Part shown: positions 6,474-16,900 of the stretch, piece by piece
How positions within the stretch are numbered: the first letter of the stretch is position 1
Layout of the letters: each line of letters begins with the position of its first letter
IMG/VR virus record: IMGVR_UViG_3300042291_000273
Location: 1 to 58,195 of that record
Source: a virus
DNA: 58,195 nucleotides
Reading direction: 5' to 3' (one strand)
Translations under genes and position numbers: made by a program
Notes under the pieces: generated by a model
What the model saw: only the letters and a program-made list of their open reading frames with translations
The model's database searches: none
Told to the model about the DNA's origin: nothing

Positions 6474-8549
6474 TCATACATCTTCACTGCTAGTAGCAAA
6501 GGTTGTAAATCCGTTTTCTTTAACTACTCGCAGTACGCTAGTTACACGATTGACTAGATCATCTTTATGACTAATCAACCAAATAGATTTATTTCTAGTT
6601 CTGTTCATATCTTTTAATACTGACAATGAGTTTTCAACACCAACACTATCAGTACCGTTGTCTAACAATTCGTCAATAAACAATACATTGATTGGAGAGT
6701 ACAAGTTTTCCCATACATCGCGGAACGCCCAAGACAATGCTAATATCAGTCTGTTCATTTCTCCGCGGCTAAGATTATGAAAATCTAACTCTCTACCAAG
6801 TTCAGTAATCTCTACACTCAAGTCATTTTTGAACACAACTTGATGAGGCAATCCAATCTTGTCAAGATAATGTGTCAATCTGCTGTTAAGATACGACAAG
6901 TTCTGATCAATAATCTTTTTACGAACAAATGAGTCTTTACTGGTTAACAATTCAACCAAGAACTTCAAATGATCAGCTTTTTTACTAAGTTCATTGATCG
7001 TATCAAATTTGATTTCTTGTAGTGCATCTTTTTTCATGTCTGCAATTTGATCAATATAAGGGTCAATTTCGTTAGCTTTCTTTTCTAATTGTTCTAGCAA
7101 ATTGCTAACTTTACTTTTATGCTCAATAGCTTCTTGTTCAGTATCGTAATGAGTTTTGGGCATAGTACCTAAAGTTTCAACAACATGTTCACTAACTTGT
7201 TCTTGATATGGATCAGTTTCATTTTGCTTAGCTTGAATCATGTTTAAGATACTTTCTAGTTCAGAGTTATGCTTAAACGCTTCTGCTTCAGTATCGTAAT
7301 AAGTGTTAGGTTCCAAACCCAATTCAAAAATAGAATTTTTATTTTTTTCTAATTCATTTTGGGTTTGGGCAACATCTCCTTGTGCTGATGCTAACAAAGC
7401 TTCTTTCTGACCTAAAACTTCATCATGCTTTGTATCATGTAAATCTTGTCCACAAGCATAGCATTTATGATCTTTAAGAGTTTCAACTTCTTTTAATAGT
7501 TTGTCTACTAGCTTTTCTTCTTTGGCTAGTGTAGTTTGTAATGAAACAATTGTTTTGTTTAAAAGAGCTAGTTCTGCTTTTTTCTTTTGATGGCTAGTTA
7601 AATCTTTGTGTGCTTGTAGTTCAGCACTAATATCAATATGACTTAGTTGGTCGTAGGATTTTAAAAGAACAGCAATTTCACTTTCGTTCTTTTCTTTCCA
7701 AGCAGTTTGTCTAGCAAGTAATGCTTCATAAGCATCTTGTTTTTTCTTACGCTCAAAATACAAAGCCAATTCTTTATGGGTTAGTAATTCTTGCTCAATA
7801 TTGATTTTACTAAGATCATCATATGTAACAGCCAAATTAGTTACATCTTCATCATGCTTAGCTGTCCAAAGTTTTTGTCTGCGTATCAAACTGTCTATTT
7901 GTTCTTGTACACGCTTATTGGCTTCTTCAATAGCTTTTACTTTAAATTCTTCTAACTGTACTTGATCTTTTGTTTCTTTAGCCAAGATTTTTAGCTTTTC
8001 AGCTTTTTCGGATAGCAGTGTGATACCCATTAACTGTTCAATAATGTCACGCTGATCTGCTGCTTTCATAGACAAAAACGGTTCAGTATAAGTATTCAAA
8101 GCAATAATATGTTTAAACATATCATTGCTCATACCTATAATTTTTTCTATTTGTACCTGAGTTTCTTTATTTTCACCCTGTGCAGAGTCTTCACTGTCTT
8201 TTACTGCTTCTCCGCCTATGTAAAATTTCAAAAGATTGGGCTTTCTACCGCGCTCTATTTTATACTCAGTACCATTAACATTAAAGTCAAGAGTAACTAA
8301 CATACCCTTTCCATTTGTACGGTTAATTAAATTATCTTTTCTGATGTTATTAATTGGAGAACCAAACATTGCGTAAGATACTGCTTGAATCATTGTTGTT
8401 TTACCAACACCATTTCTGGCACCATCGCCCCCTAAGTCTAAGTTTTCGCCCAGAATAAGTGTTAAGTCTTTGTTATCAAAGTTTACTGCTTGGGTAACAT
8501 TTCCAACAGAAAGAAAATTTCTAATTGTTAAATTCTTTAGTACGATCAT
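6474..8549 (-). CDS. gp46: Recombination endonuclease subunit gp46 (Rad50/SbcC-like ATPase)
   Basis: gp46 is the ATPase half of the gp46-gp47 complex that resects DNA ends for recombination-dependent replication and host DNA breakdown. Residues 1-60 hold the N-terminal ATPase lobe with Walker A GARNGVGKTT (43-52). Long heptad-rich coiled coils (about 170-560) flank a zinc hook CYAC (C363, C366). The C-terminal lobe has the ABC signature LSRGEMNRLILALSW and Walker B NVLFIDELLDNG near residue 625. Within the coiled coil a stretch around H-x-x-T-x-YDTE-x-EA recurs, a probable internal duplication. At 691 residues it is longer than T4 gp46 (560), mostly in the coiled coil. Its start overlaps the gp47 stop by 4 bases (8546-8549), giving translational coupling. 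Confidence 0.95.
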   Translation of the reverse strand: MIVLKNLTIRNFLSVGNVTQAVNFDNKDLTLILGENLDLGGDGARNGVGKTTMIQAVSYAMFGSPINNIRKDNLINRTNGKGMLVTLDFNVNGTEYKIERGRKPNLLKFYIGGEAVKDSEDSAQGENKETQVQIEKIIGMSNDMFKHIIALNTYTEPFLSMKAADQRDIIEQLMGITLLSEKAEKLKILAKETKDQVQLEEFKVKAIEEANKRVQEQIDSLIRRQKLWTAKHDEDVTNLAVTYDDLSKINIEQELLTHKELALYFERKKKQDAYEALLARQTAWKEKNESEIAVLLKSYDQLSHIDISAELQAHKDLTSHQKKKAELALLNKTIVSLQTTLAKEEKLVDKLLKEVETLKDHKCYACGQDLHDTKHDEVLGQKEALLASAQGDVAQTQNELEKNKNSIFELGLEPNTYYDTEAEAFKHNSELESILNMIQAKQNETDPYQEQVSEHVVETLGTMPKTHYDTEQEAIEHKSKVSNLLEQLEKKANEIDPYIDQIADMKKDALQEIKFDTINELSKKADHLKFLVELLTSKDSFVRKKIIDQNLSYLNSRLTHYLDKIGLPHQVVFKNDLSVEITELGRELDFHNLSRGEMNRLILALSWAFRDVWENLYSPINVLFIDELLDNGTDSVGVENSLSVLKDMNRTRNKSIWLISHKDDLVNRVTSVLRVVKENGFTTFATSSEDV

Positions 8550-9565
8550 AGATTTTTGTATAACTCTAATAGGGTCTTTGTATCATAAAAATCACTTTCA
8601 ATGTTAGTGATTTCTTGTAAAATAATTTGATCCACTGACTCAAATTTTAGTTCAGTTTGCGCATTGTCTTGTGAAACACTGTCACCCTTCATTGGGATCA
8701 AAGTCATTTCTCTTAAATTATATTGAGGAATCAATGTTTCTCTGATAAAGTTAGCTTCTTCATATGAAATATCAATATCAAGATGTACTCTAACATGTGA
8801 GCGAGATAATAGCAAACCATCAGGGTTATCTAAGATTTCACTTAGCTTATACACTCTAAATGTAGGTTGTTTAGGCCAAGCATGAAACTCAGGTTCTTGA
8901 TCCCATTCTAGAATCATCATTCCCCTAGCATCATCACCAGCATCTGCATAGTTGTGAGGGAATGCATTTCCAATATACCAAATGTTTTTTCTAGCTTGTC
9001 GCTTGTGAAAATGCCCTGAGAATACTTTTTCAAACCCACTTACATGAGTATCACTAACTTCTCCGTGATCTGGCATCAGCACGGCCGCATTCATAAAAAA
9101 GTTGGGTAGTTCAAAATGTCCAAACAAATACTTGCCCTTCATTTTAGAAAGCTTTTTAAAGTCATCTCCGATCAACCAAGGAGCAATAACAACATCTTCA
9201 TGCTTGAACCAATCGTTAACAATTATAATATTGGGTAGATGTTTAGCCCATTCTACTGAGCTAATATCTCTACGATCTCTGTAGTATAAATCGTGGTTGC
9301 CTGGAATAAAGTAGACTTTTTCAAACGCATCGTTCATTTTCTCTAATGCTTTTAAGCCAAACTGTAGCGTTTGAATGTTGATACTTGCTCTATGATGATT
9401 CCAATCACCCAAGAAAAAACAAGTTTCACAACCCTCTTGCTTAGCTTTTTGAATGAACCATTCAACAAAGTCTAAACAATCTTGATTGTGAATTGTGCTG
9501 TTGCTCTTATTTCCAAAGTGAATATCGGTAAAAACTGCTGCTTTTTTAAATAAATTATTAGTCAT
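8546..9565 (-). CDS. gp47: Recombination endonuclease subunit gp47 (Mre11/SbcD-like nuclease)
   Basis: gp47 is the calcineurin-type phosphoesterase nuclease that partners gp46. All metal-binding motifs are visible in order: D14-x-H16 in FTDIHFGN, G53-D54 in LGDWNHH, G89-N-H-D92 in PGNHDLYY, GHFE at 149-152 and G184-H-F-H187 in SGHFHKRQ. The length of 339 residues equals T4 gp47. The C-terminal third is the capping and gp46-binding region. The gene lies between gp55 (51 bases upstream) and gp46 (4-base overlap), the usual recombination cassette. A sigma70-like -35/-10 pair lies immediately upstream and would give an almost leaderless message. Confidence 0.95.
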   Translation of the reverse strand: MTNNLFKKAAVFTDIHFGNKSNSTIHNQDCLDFVEWFIQKAKQEGCETCFFLGDWNHHRASINIQTLQFGLKALEKMNDAFEKVYFIPGNHDLYYRDRRDISSVEWAKHLPNIIIVNDWFKHEDVVIAPWLIGDDFKKLSKMKGKYLFGHFELPNFFMNAAVLMPDHGEVSDTHVSGFEKVFSGHFHKRQARKNIWYIGNAFPHNYADAGDDARGMMILEWDQEPEFHAWPKQPTFRVYKLSEILDNPDGLLLSRSHVRVHLDIDISYEEANFIRETLIPQYNLREMTLIPMKGDSVSQDNAQTELKFESVDQIILQEITNIESDFYDTKTLLELYKNL

Positions 9566-9572
9566 AAACCGT

Positions 9573-9601
9573 AGTATAGTATGTTAATAGAAAGAGATCA
9601 A
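9573..9601 (-). promoter_or_regulatory. Possible sigma70-type promoter directly before gp47
   Basis: On the minus strand TTGATC (9601-9596), a 17-base spacer and TATACT (9578-9573) match host-type -35 and -10 boxes. Initiation would fall near 9566, one base from the gp47 ATG, so the message would be leaderless or nearly so. That makes this a weak candidate despite the good spacing. Confidence 0.3.
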
Positions 9602-9615
9602 CTAGAAAGGTAATA

Positions 9616-10521
9616 TTACCCTTGATAATCTTTATCAGAGTTTTCACCCTGTCTAGTCCAACTTGGGGCTAACCCATTAGCTTCTAATATATCATCTCTA
9701 ATGTGTTGTACTCGTTTTTCGGTATTTAAAACTCTACAAAAAGAATTGGTAATAGCAGCAGTGTAATAAGCAAATGGATTAGCTGATTTCGCTTCATTGA
9801 ATCTTAAGCCAACATAAGTTAGTTGTAAAATGGCTGCACCACGCATTTCATCATTATAAGTATATCCGCGCCAGTTAAACTTCATAGCATACTTTTCGCA
9901 AAGCATAATATACATTCTAGCTAACTTGTCAGTAATCTTTCCGTGCTCTTTGGAAAACTCTCCGGTTTGTAAGTCACCTTTCCAATGCGACTTGCCCACG
10001 CATATAAAGCTGTTGTTTTCATCTAATTTAAAATGCTGAAATGGGGGAAAGTTTACCTTTACATGTACCATATCGTCTACTTCAACTTTTGTTACCGGAT
10101 CTTCTAAGTCAGCAAAAGCGTCTAAACCTTCATGATCGTCAAACAAAATTAAGTCTTTGGCTGATTTTTTTACTACTGTTTTTCTAGGTTGTTTAACTGC
10201 AACAGGAATATGATCCCAAGTCATAACTCTAAATACGAGATCAGTTTGTTGTATACTTTCAGGAAGAATCTTTTCACCTAGCTCATGTGATAGTCTTGCT
10301 GCTCTAACTTCTTTTGCTTGTTGAATTTGTTCAGGTAAATAAGCATGATCTAAACTTTGTTCTATGCTTTCTGTGGGTTTGTCAATAATCAAATCATATC
10401 TATGATAGTCTTTGTTTGTAAATGCGCAATATGATGTTTTGCTTTCGTGTATTTGTTTTAAAATATCTTTGTTATTTAAATAATTAACTTTCTTTGGTGT
10501 AGCTGTTATAGTTGTAATCAT
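9616..10521 (-). CDS. gp55: Late-transcription sigma factor, T4 gp55-like, N-terminally extended
   Basis: gp55 is the phage sigma factor that redirects host RNA polymerase to late promoters. The C-terminal part (about residues 195-290) matches the gp55 core: DKLARMYIMLCEKYAMKFNW, YTYNDEMRGAAILQLTYVGL, NPFAYYTAAITNSFCRVLN, then EKRVQHIRDD. This corresponds to sigma region 2, which reads the -10 box. T4 gp55 has 185 residues and this protein 301, so about 110 residues of N-terminal extension (DKPTESIEQSLDHAYLPEQI and following) have no T4 counterpart I recognise. The late boxes in this window (NATAAATA, CTAAATA) would be its targets. AGAGG lies 7 bases before the ATG. A sigma70-type promoter and a minus-strand late box both lie upstream, so expression may be early and then self-reinforcing. 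Confidence 0.8.
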   Translation of the reverse strand: MITTITATPKKVNYLNNKDILKQIHESKTSYCAFTNKDYHRYDLIIDKPTESIEQSLDHAYLPEQIQQAKEVRAARLSHELGEKILPESIQQTDLVFRVMTWDHIPVAVKQPRKTVVKKSAKDLILFDDHEGLDAFADLEDPVTKVEVDDMVHVKVNFPPFQHFKLDENNSFICVGKSHWKGDLQTGEFSKEHGKITDKLARMYIMLCEKYAMKFNWRGYTYNDEMRGAAILQLTYVGLRFNEAKSANPFAYYTAAITNSFCRVLNTEKRVQHIRDDILEANGLAPSWTRQGENSDKDYQG

Positions 10522-10549
10522 AATACCTCTTAGTAATTGTAGAAGTTAA

Positions 10550-10578
10550 ACTATATACAAATCATGCACTTATATCAA
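10550..10578 (-). promoter_or_regulatory. Sigma70-type promoter for gp55-gp47-gp46 operon
   Basis: Minus strand: TTGATA (10578-10573), exactly 17 bases, then TATAGT (10555-10550). Initiation is expected near 10543, giving a 22-base leader that contains AGAGG before the gp55 ATG at 10521. This is a good host-type promoter for early or middle expression of the recombination and sigma genes and, by read-through, the nuclease and structured RNA. Confidence 0.6.
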
Positions 10579-10608
10579 GTACAAAGGGAAAATTTGGCGA
10601 TTTTTTGA

Positions 10609-10639
10609 ATGATAAATACAATGAGATACTATTTATCAT
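10609..10639. promoter_or_regulatory. Back-to-back late promoters forming a 10-bp perfect dyad
   Basis: ATGATAAATA (10609-10618) and TATTTATCAT (10630-10639) are exact inverted copies separated by 11 bases. Each arm contains GATAAATA, the late -10 box, one facing right to the gp48-like gene (initiation near 10624, ATG at 10652, AGGA at 10640) and one facing left to gp55 (initiation near 10624, leader about 100 bases). The two boxes would compete for one polymerase footprint. Confidence 0.6.
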
Positions 10640-10651
10640 AGGAATTAATCA

Positions 10652-11545
10652 ATGGCAATAAGTCCGTTTACACAAAGTCTAATAAGAAAAGGTCTTGGCA
10701 AGCTTGCCGGCTTGCCTGGGGATATAACTCGCACACAAGAATCTGCAACTAACAATCAATTTGAACAGGCGCAGAATGACTGGAGAGTGCGACTAAGCCT
10801 AGCGCCGGATGCAACATATTTATATAAAGCATCAAAGCCAGGTATACTTAAACCCCTTAACGGCACTAAAGGTGTGATATTCCCTTACACACCACAAATT
10901 CAGGTAAGTTATGCTGCAAACTATGAACCTACAGAACCTGTTCATTCTAATTATAAAATTTATCAGTACAGAAACAGTAGTGTAGATCAAATTTCAATAA
11001 CTGCTACCTTTACAGCGCAAGATACTGAAGAAGCCAACTATATGTTAGCAGTTATACACTTTTTTAAATCAGTTACTAAAATGTTTTATGGTCGAGATCA
11101 AATGCCAGTGAACGGTACTCCTCCCCCGTTGTGTTTTCTATCAGGGTTAGGCACTTATCAGTTCAATAATCATCCTATAGTAATTACTAGTTTTAACTAT
11201 AGTCTACCTGATAAAGTAGATTATATAAGGGCGCAACTTGAGTCTCCGTCCCCGGTTCCAAATAACGAGCCACCAACCGGTGCTCAAGAAGGAACACAAG
11301 CAAAAGAGCCCACAATAATACAGCGAATAGCCAGACTAGGGTTAACTTTATTGCCCGGCGGAGAAGCACCACCTACAGTATTCTCTCCGCCGAGACCGGG
11401 TAAATTTACTGACGCAACATATGTTCCTACACAGATACAAATACAGTTAACAGCATATCCAGTTGTTTCTAGAAATGACATCAGAGACAAATTTAGTTTA
11501 GAACAATATGCTAACGGTAGTTTAACTACAAAAGGTATATGGTAA
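10652..11545 (+). CDS. Baseplate tail-tube junction protein, gp48-like
   Basis: This 297-residue structural protein opens the plus-strand baseplate cluster. Recognisable parts are FPYTPQIQVSYAANYEPTEP, then KIYQYRNSSVDQISITATFT and a TEEANYMLAVIHFFKSVTKM segment. That pattern occurs in baseplate tube-cap/tube-junction proteins (gp48 or gp54 type), which connect the hub to the first tail-tube ring. A proline-rich, probably flexible region (residues 190-250) separates this from a final beta segment. It sits directly before gp53-like, gp27-like and gp5-like genes, which supports a central-baseplate role. Start is the ATG at 10652 behind AGGA and a late promoter. I cannot distinguish gp48 from gp54 with certainty. 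Confidence 0.6.
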   Translation: MAISPFTQSLIRKGLGKLAGLPGDITRTQESATNNQFEQAQNDWRVRLSLAPDATYLYKASKPGILKPLNGTKGVIFPYTPQIQVSYAANYEPTEPVHSNYKIYQYRNSSVDQISITATFTAQDTEEANYMLAVIHFFKSVTKMFYGRDQMPVNGTPPPLCFLSGLGTYQFNNHPIVITSFNYSLPDKVDYIRAQLESPSPVPNNEPPTGAQEGTQAKEPTIIQRIARLGLTLLPGGEAPPTVFSPPRPGKFTDATYVPTQIQIQLTAYPVVSRNDIRDKFSLEQYANGSLTTKGIW

Positions 11546-11856
11546 TGTCAAATAGTATATATCCTGCAACAAGTCCTTATTATCTGACAGATATTAATGA
11601 TGATAAGTATCTAGATACATTGAGGTACAGACCTATACCTAAGTTAGCTTCTGATGTATTATATATTATACCTCAAGTTTATGAATTTAGGCCTGATATG
11701 CTAGCCTATGACTTATATAGTGATTCTAGATTATGGTGGGTATTTGCTGAACGCAATCCCAACAAACTAGGTTACGATCCATATTTTGACTTTGTTGCAG
11801 GTATATCAATTTATATACCTAAAATGAGCACATTAAAACAGGTGTTAGGCATTTAA
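11545..11856 (+). CDS. gp53: Baseplate wedge protein, gp53-like
   Basis: This small wedge protein of about 103 residues has the gp53/LysM-like core RPDMLAYDLYSDSRLWWVFA followed by ERNPNKLGYDPYFDF and a short C-terminal strand GISIYIPK. The segment L-x-Y-x-x-Y-x-x-x-x-LWW-x-x-x-x-N is the recognisable part of gp53-like proteins. T4 gp53 has 196 residues, so this is a compact version. In T4, gp53 helps join neighbouring wedges around the hub. The start chosen is the ATG at 11545, overlapping the previous stop as TAATG with AAAGG upstream. An in-frame ATG six bases earlier (11539) is the alternative. The next gene begins 2 bases after the stop. Confidence 0.68.
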   Translation: MSNSIYPATSPYYLTDINDDKYLDTLRYRPIPKLASDVLYIIPQVYEFRPDMLAYDLYSDSRLWWVFAERNPNKLGYDPYFDFVAGISIYIPKMSTLKQVLGI

Positions 11857-11857
11857 G

Positions 11858-13978
11858 ATGACAAATACAGTAAATGATGATTCATCTGATGAATTTAGAT
11901 TTTATAATGTTACACCTCCTAATATTGAAAATAAACCAGGTAGAAGAACTAAAAATCCTTTAGGTTATTATTCTAGTTATAATTATCAAATTGGCTTATA
12001 CTTAGTAACACCAACCGGAATGGATTTGTTTAGGTCAACTAATGCAAAAGACGGTACTATTTTGAATGACACTAATACCGCTTACTTAGTAGCACAAAAC
12101 GGCGGCATAAACAATACTACTTCTAATACAGCACCGGGATTTGAACTAGATTATTATATAGATGACTTAGTAATAAAAAATAAAACCGGTGCAACAAATC
12201 ATACATTTACTAATGTAACTAATATTTCATTTAAGATTATAGAACCATATGGATTTTCTTTTATAAGCAATTTAAAAAAAGCTAGAGATAGTTTTGCTGT
12301 TGCTACTTCATTTCCTAATAATCCCACACGAATGCCTTTTGTGTTAAGTGTTGGGTTTTTAGGGTATGATAAGAATGGAAACTTAATGTCGGGTAATCAA
12401 CAATATGATGATGTATCGCTAGATTTTAATAATGATAGTAACAGACTTTTTAATAGGTATTACTTTTTAACTATTACAAACATAAAATTTAAAATTGACG
12501 GAAAAGCAACTGTTTATGATATTATAGCAAGCCCTATAGATCAAAACACCGGATTCGGCACAAAAAAAGGATTTATAAATAATGCTGTTTCTATTTCTGC
12601 AAGTACAGTAGGGGAATCGTTACAACAACTAATAGACGGTCTTAATAATGAGCAACTTAGATTAGAATATAATAATGACATAAAGCCAACTCTTTATAGG
12701 CTAGAATACCATGGATTTCCGGATTCACCAAATTCAACAGATAATCCTATAGCAAAAGCATCTATAGTTAATGATAGTGATATAGAGAAACTTAGAACAT
12801 CAGGTAGTGGTGCTCTGACTGTCAATCAGGTAAATGAACGCCAGGGAGCAGCATATGATCCTACTAAAAAAGAGTTTACTTTTGAAAAAATTTCTATAAT
12901 GCAAGGAATAAGTCAAATAATAAAACAAAGCAGTTATCTGACAGATGCGTTAAGACAAATACAAACTACCGATCTTGAACCTGATCCAACTAAACGCGAC
13001 AGAAGGATTATATCAAATTCTAGTAAAAGCTTTTCTTGGTATACATTAAGCGCCCGTGTTTCTGGTGGTATATGGGATCCTAAAATAAAAGACTATGCTT
13101 ATATCATAACATACGTACTACAAAAGTATGATACCCCTGTTATTATTAATCCGTTAGCTAATCCTGGCATAGGATATTATGGACCTAGTAAACGATACGA
13201 ATACTGGTATACTGGTCAAAATTCTGAAGTGCTTGAATACGAACAGCGATTGGATAACAATTATTTTATGATAATATTTAATCCAAATAATCTTCCGGAT
13301 ATAAATGAAAATTCAGGTCCAGGTATAGCACCAGAAACTCCTCGTATTCTTGGTACTCAATCGGTTAATGGAGATAACACCGGGGCCCCTACAGATACGA
13401 ACCTTGCTGCTGAAAACAGTGTATTAACTGATTTATCTGATCCTAAAAGTTTTGCTGAGGCAAAGATAACAATATTAGGCGACCCGGACTTTTTAATGGA
13501 AGACACAATAGATAGCCCTAATCAAGTTTACAATCAATTTTATGGAGCAAACAACTTTACTATTAGTGCTAACGGCGGACAAGTTTTTATAGAATTAGAT
13601 TTTAGAGAAGCAAAAGATTATAATTACAATACAGGCACTCTTTCTATTAATGATCAAATTAGATTTTGGAACTATCCGGAAACAGCTAATATTAAAGGAA
13701 TAAGTTATCAAGTAGTAAACGTAGACAGTACTTTTTCAGGAGGAGTATTCAAACAAGTGTTAACATGTAAAATGACTTACCAGTTTACTGACTCTACTAT
13801 AGGTCCTAAAACTACCGGAACAGGTCCCACTACAACAAACAGTAATGTAACTACGTCCAATACTGGATTTATTAAGAACTTAGTAACTAATATAGTACCA
13901 CAAATTAATCCAGTTCCTGCTGAATCTACTATACAAATACCGTTTAGACTCGGTACAACATCAACAACAGATGATTAA
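11858..13978 (+). CDS. Baseplate central hub protein, gp27-like (inferred)
   Basis: This 706-residue protein lies immediately before the gp5-like gene, where T4-like genomes place the hub. Features: a polar N-terminus (FRFYNVTPPNIENKPGRRTK), a beta-rich first domain with GFELDYYIDDLVIKNK and FKIIEPYGFSFISNL, and a C-terminal domain with QVFIELDFREAKDYNYNTGT, ending in YQVVNVDSTFSGGVFKQVLT. The pattern V-x-S-T-F-S-x-G-x-F-x-Q-x-L is typical of hub proteins of contractile tails and of the related gpD/VgrG N-terminal domains. T4 gp27 has 391 residues; the extra length here lies between the two hub-like parts. The C-terminus is Thr/Asn-rich. The call relies on position plus this motif. Confidence 0.55.
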   Translation: MTNTVNDDSSDEFRFYNVTPPNIENKPGRRTKNPLGYYSSYNYQIGLYLVTPTGMDLFRSTNAKDGTILNDTNTAYLVAQNGGINNTTSNTAPGFELDYYIDDLVIKNKTGATNHTFTNVTNISFKIIEPYGFSFISNLKKARDSFAVATSFPNNPTRMPFVLSVGFLGYDKNGNLMSGNQQYDDVSLDFNNDSNRLFNRYYFLTITNIKFKIDGKATVYDIIASPIDQNTGFGTKKGFINNAVSISASTVGESLQQLIDGLNNEQLRLEYNNDIKPTLYRLEYHGFPDSPNSTDNPIAKASIVNDSDIEKLRTSGSGALTVNQVNERQGAAYDPTKKEFTFEKISIMQGISQIIKQSSYLTDALRQIQTTDLEPDPTKRDRRIISNSSKSFSWYTLSARVSGGIWDPKIKDYAYIITYVLQKYDTPVIINPLANPGIGYYGPSKRYEYWYTGQNSEVLEYEQRLDNNYFMIIFNPNNLPDINENSGPGIAPETPRILGTQSVNGDNTGAPTDTNLAAENSVLTDLSDPKSFAEAKITILGDPDFLMEDTIDSPNQVYNQFYGANNFTISANGGQVFIELDFREAKDYNYNTGTLSINDQIRFWNYPETANIKGISYQVVNVDSTFSGGVFKQVLTCKMTYQFTDSTIGPKTTGTGPTTTNSNVTTSNTGFIKNLVTNIVPQINPVPAESTIQIPFRLGTTSTTDD

Positions 13979-13989
13979 AGGTTAAAAAA

Positions 13990-16900
13990 ATGGCTGAAAA
14001 CGTATTCAAACCTAGAGGAACATTGAACGCATATAAACCTGACTCAGGTGGAGCATTTATCAGGTCTTCTCCTGTGTTTGGTATAGTAAAAGATAATATT
14101 GACCCTGTCAGGGCAGGTAGGCTTAAAGTTTACATATCCGGTTTAAACAGTTTAGATCCAGAGAATTCTTCTGGTTGGGTAACTGTGAGATATATGACTA
14201 ACTTTTTTGGAAGTGTTAGACCAACTTCAAGTAGTGAGGGTTCTGGAGATTTTAAACACAATCCATCGTCATATGGTGAGTGGCACGCCCCTCCCGATAT
14301 AGGAACTACTGTAATTTGTGTTTTTGTTAACGGGGATGTAAACTATGGTTTTTACATAGGGTGCGTACCGGACCCAGAAACTTTACATATGGTTCCTGCT
14401 ATTGGTGCAACTTTTACCGATCAACAAGAAAATGTATCATTCAATAATGATAGCGAGGGTTCTACTTACGGAGGGGCGCCCAGACTACCTACTACAAATA
14501 TGAATACAAATAACCAAGCTGAATCTAACAAGCCGGGTTTTATAACTGCAACCAAACCAGTACATAGTTATACAGCGGCTATCATGGAACAGCAAGGTAT
14601 AATAAGAGATCCAGTGAGAGGTCCGATATCATCAAGCGCACAACGAGAAACTTCTAGTAGAGTGGGATGGGGAGTAAGCACACCCGGTAGACCTATATAT
14701 GAAGGAGGTTTTGATGATGAAACAATTGCTGAAAATATAAAAAATAACCCAACAAACATTGATCAAAAATTACGAGTGATATCTAGACGCGGCGGACATT
14801 CTATTGTAATGGATGACGGTGATGTTATAGGTAGAGATCAGTTAGTCCGAATAAGAACAGCAAAAGGTCATCAAATACTTATGAGTGATGACGGACAAAC
14901 ATTAATGGTTCTACACTCCAACGGACAATCGTATATAGAATTAGGTAAAGAAGGTACAGTAGACATTTACTCTACAAATTCCATTAACTTAAGAACTCAC
15001 GGTGATCTAAATTTACACGCTGACAATGACTTGAATATACACGCGGCTAAAAATTTAAATATTCATGCAGAAAACATGAATATAGCCACTGATAAATCAT
15101 TAACACAATCTATAGGTATGAACTTAATAACTTCTGCTTTAGGAATGGTTACAACTAAAGTTTTAGGAGCAATGAGTCTTCAAGCTACCGGTATAGCTTC
15201 ATTCTCAAGTACTGCATTAACTTTTATAAACGGAGGACTAATAAATTTAAACACAGGTAAATCTCCTATTATTCCTTTAGATGCAGCACCTACTCCTTTA
15301 ATAGCGCACACTGATACTCTTTTTGATAATCAAAAGGGATTTACCGCAGCGCCTGGTAAGTTGATGAGTGTAACATCTAGGGCACCTGCTCACGCGCCAT
15401 GGGCTCATGCAGGTCAAGGAGTAGACATAAAGGTTGATCTAAGTTCTTCTTCACAACTACCTCAGGGTCCTAGTTCAGCTTTATCTAATGTAGTACAAGC
15501 AGGACTTAGAACAGGTGCTGTGCCGGCAAGACTAGCAACTGCATTGTCCTCGCCTACTGCCGGAGCCATTAGCAAATCTTTAAACAGTTCAGCTACTACT
15601 GCACTAATAGGTGCTACTGCTCAGCAAGCAGCTTCAGGACCTCTATCTTCGGCTATACAACGAGGAGCATCCGTAGTAAATGTGGGTTCGTCAAGAATCG
15701 CTGCGATAGGAGCATTTGCACAAAGCCCGGCGCAACTAGCAAGTGCTGGTGTCTTGAAACCGGGATCAGATAGGCTAATTAATTCATTAGTAAGTTCAGG
15801 GGCTAATATTACGCAGGCTATGCCAAGTACATTGTTTACTGGTAACTCTGGTGCAGAGAATTTAAGTACCTATACTAGACAAATACAATCTCAAACTAAC
15901 ACGGTTGTTACAACACTGCGACAATCACAAACAGCGTTAACTAATACGGGTGTAATTACAGGAAGAGAAACATCAGGTCAAATAGCAGGAGTGGTTTTTT
16001 CAGGTGTTAACTCTGGTTTAAGTAACACAGTAACTACAGTAAGAACTGTAGTTAATAAAAATACTACTGATTCTTCTGTACTAAGAGACATAGGTTTAGC
16101 TACCGCATCTGTGACAGAAGCAACAAACACAATAGAAGGCTTCGGCGGAATTTCACAAGCAGTAAATGCGATGTCTATATCACCAAGTATTAGTGGCCCG
16201 ATAGCAAGTAATACCGGTATTGTGGGCTCTACATTTTCTGCAATAAACTTGTCATTCCCTTCTTTCAGAGCTGGAGTAGCTACTAATTTAGGTACTTCGG
16301 TTAGTAGTCAGCAAATAGTTTCTGATTCACTTTCTAATGTAGTAGGGCAAGCTAGCGCAGATGTTATTAGTAAATTAAATCCCGTTAGTTCGTTAGGTGC
16401 TCAAGCATTACAGGGATTCACTGGCACTTCACTCTTGGAATCTACTAATATAGCTAGCGGGATAATCAATATGCCCGGTGGATTGAAATCAATTGCATCT
16501 TTTACTGATAAAGCATTACCAAATTTAACTAGCATTCCCGGATCTGGTCAAATATCGTCATTAGTCACTGGATCTTTTAGCTCTGCAATGAATAATTTAC
16601 CTCTTCCAAAATTACCAGGTGACTTGAGCAGTTTAACTAGCGGATTATCAGGTGGACTAGGCGGTATAACCGGTAGCTTAACAGGCGGATTAGGAGGTAT
16701 AACTAGTAGCTTAACAGGTGGACTAGGAGGTATAACTAGTAGCTTAACAGGTGGACTAGGAGGTATAACTAGTGGATTATCAGGTGGACTAGCAAAATCT
16801 CTTTCAGGATTGCCGATAGGATCTATTGCTGGTGCAATGTCTGCTATTTCTGCTGTAAAATCATTGTTTGGCGGCAAAGGAAAATCTAGAACATTATCAG

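Noticed and set aside
9608-9619. GGTAATATTACC palindrome at the end of gp55
   Set aside because: Self-complementary without a loop or U-tract; not a convincing terminator.
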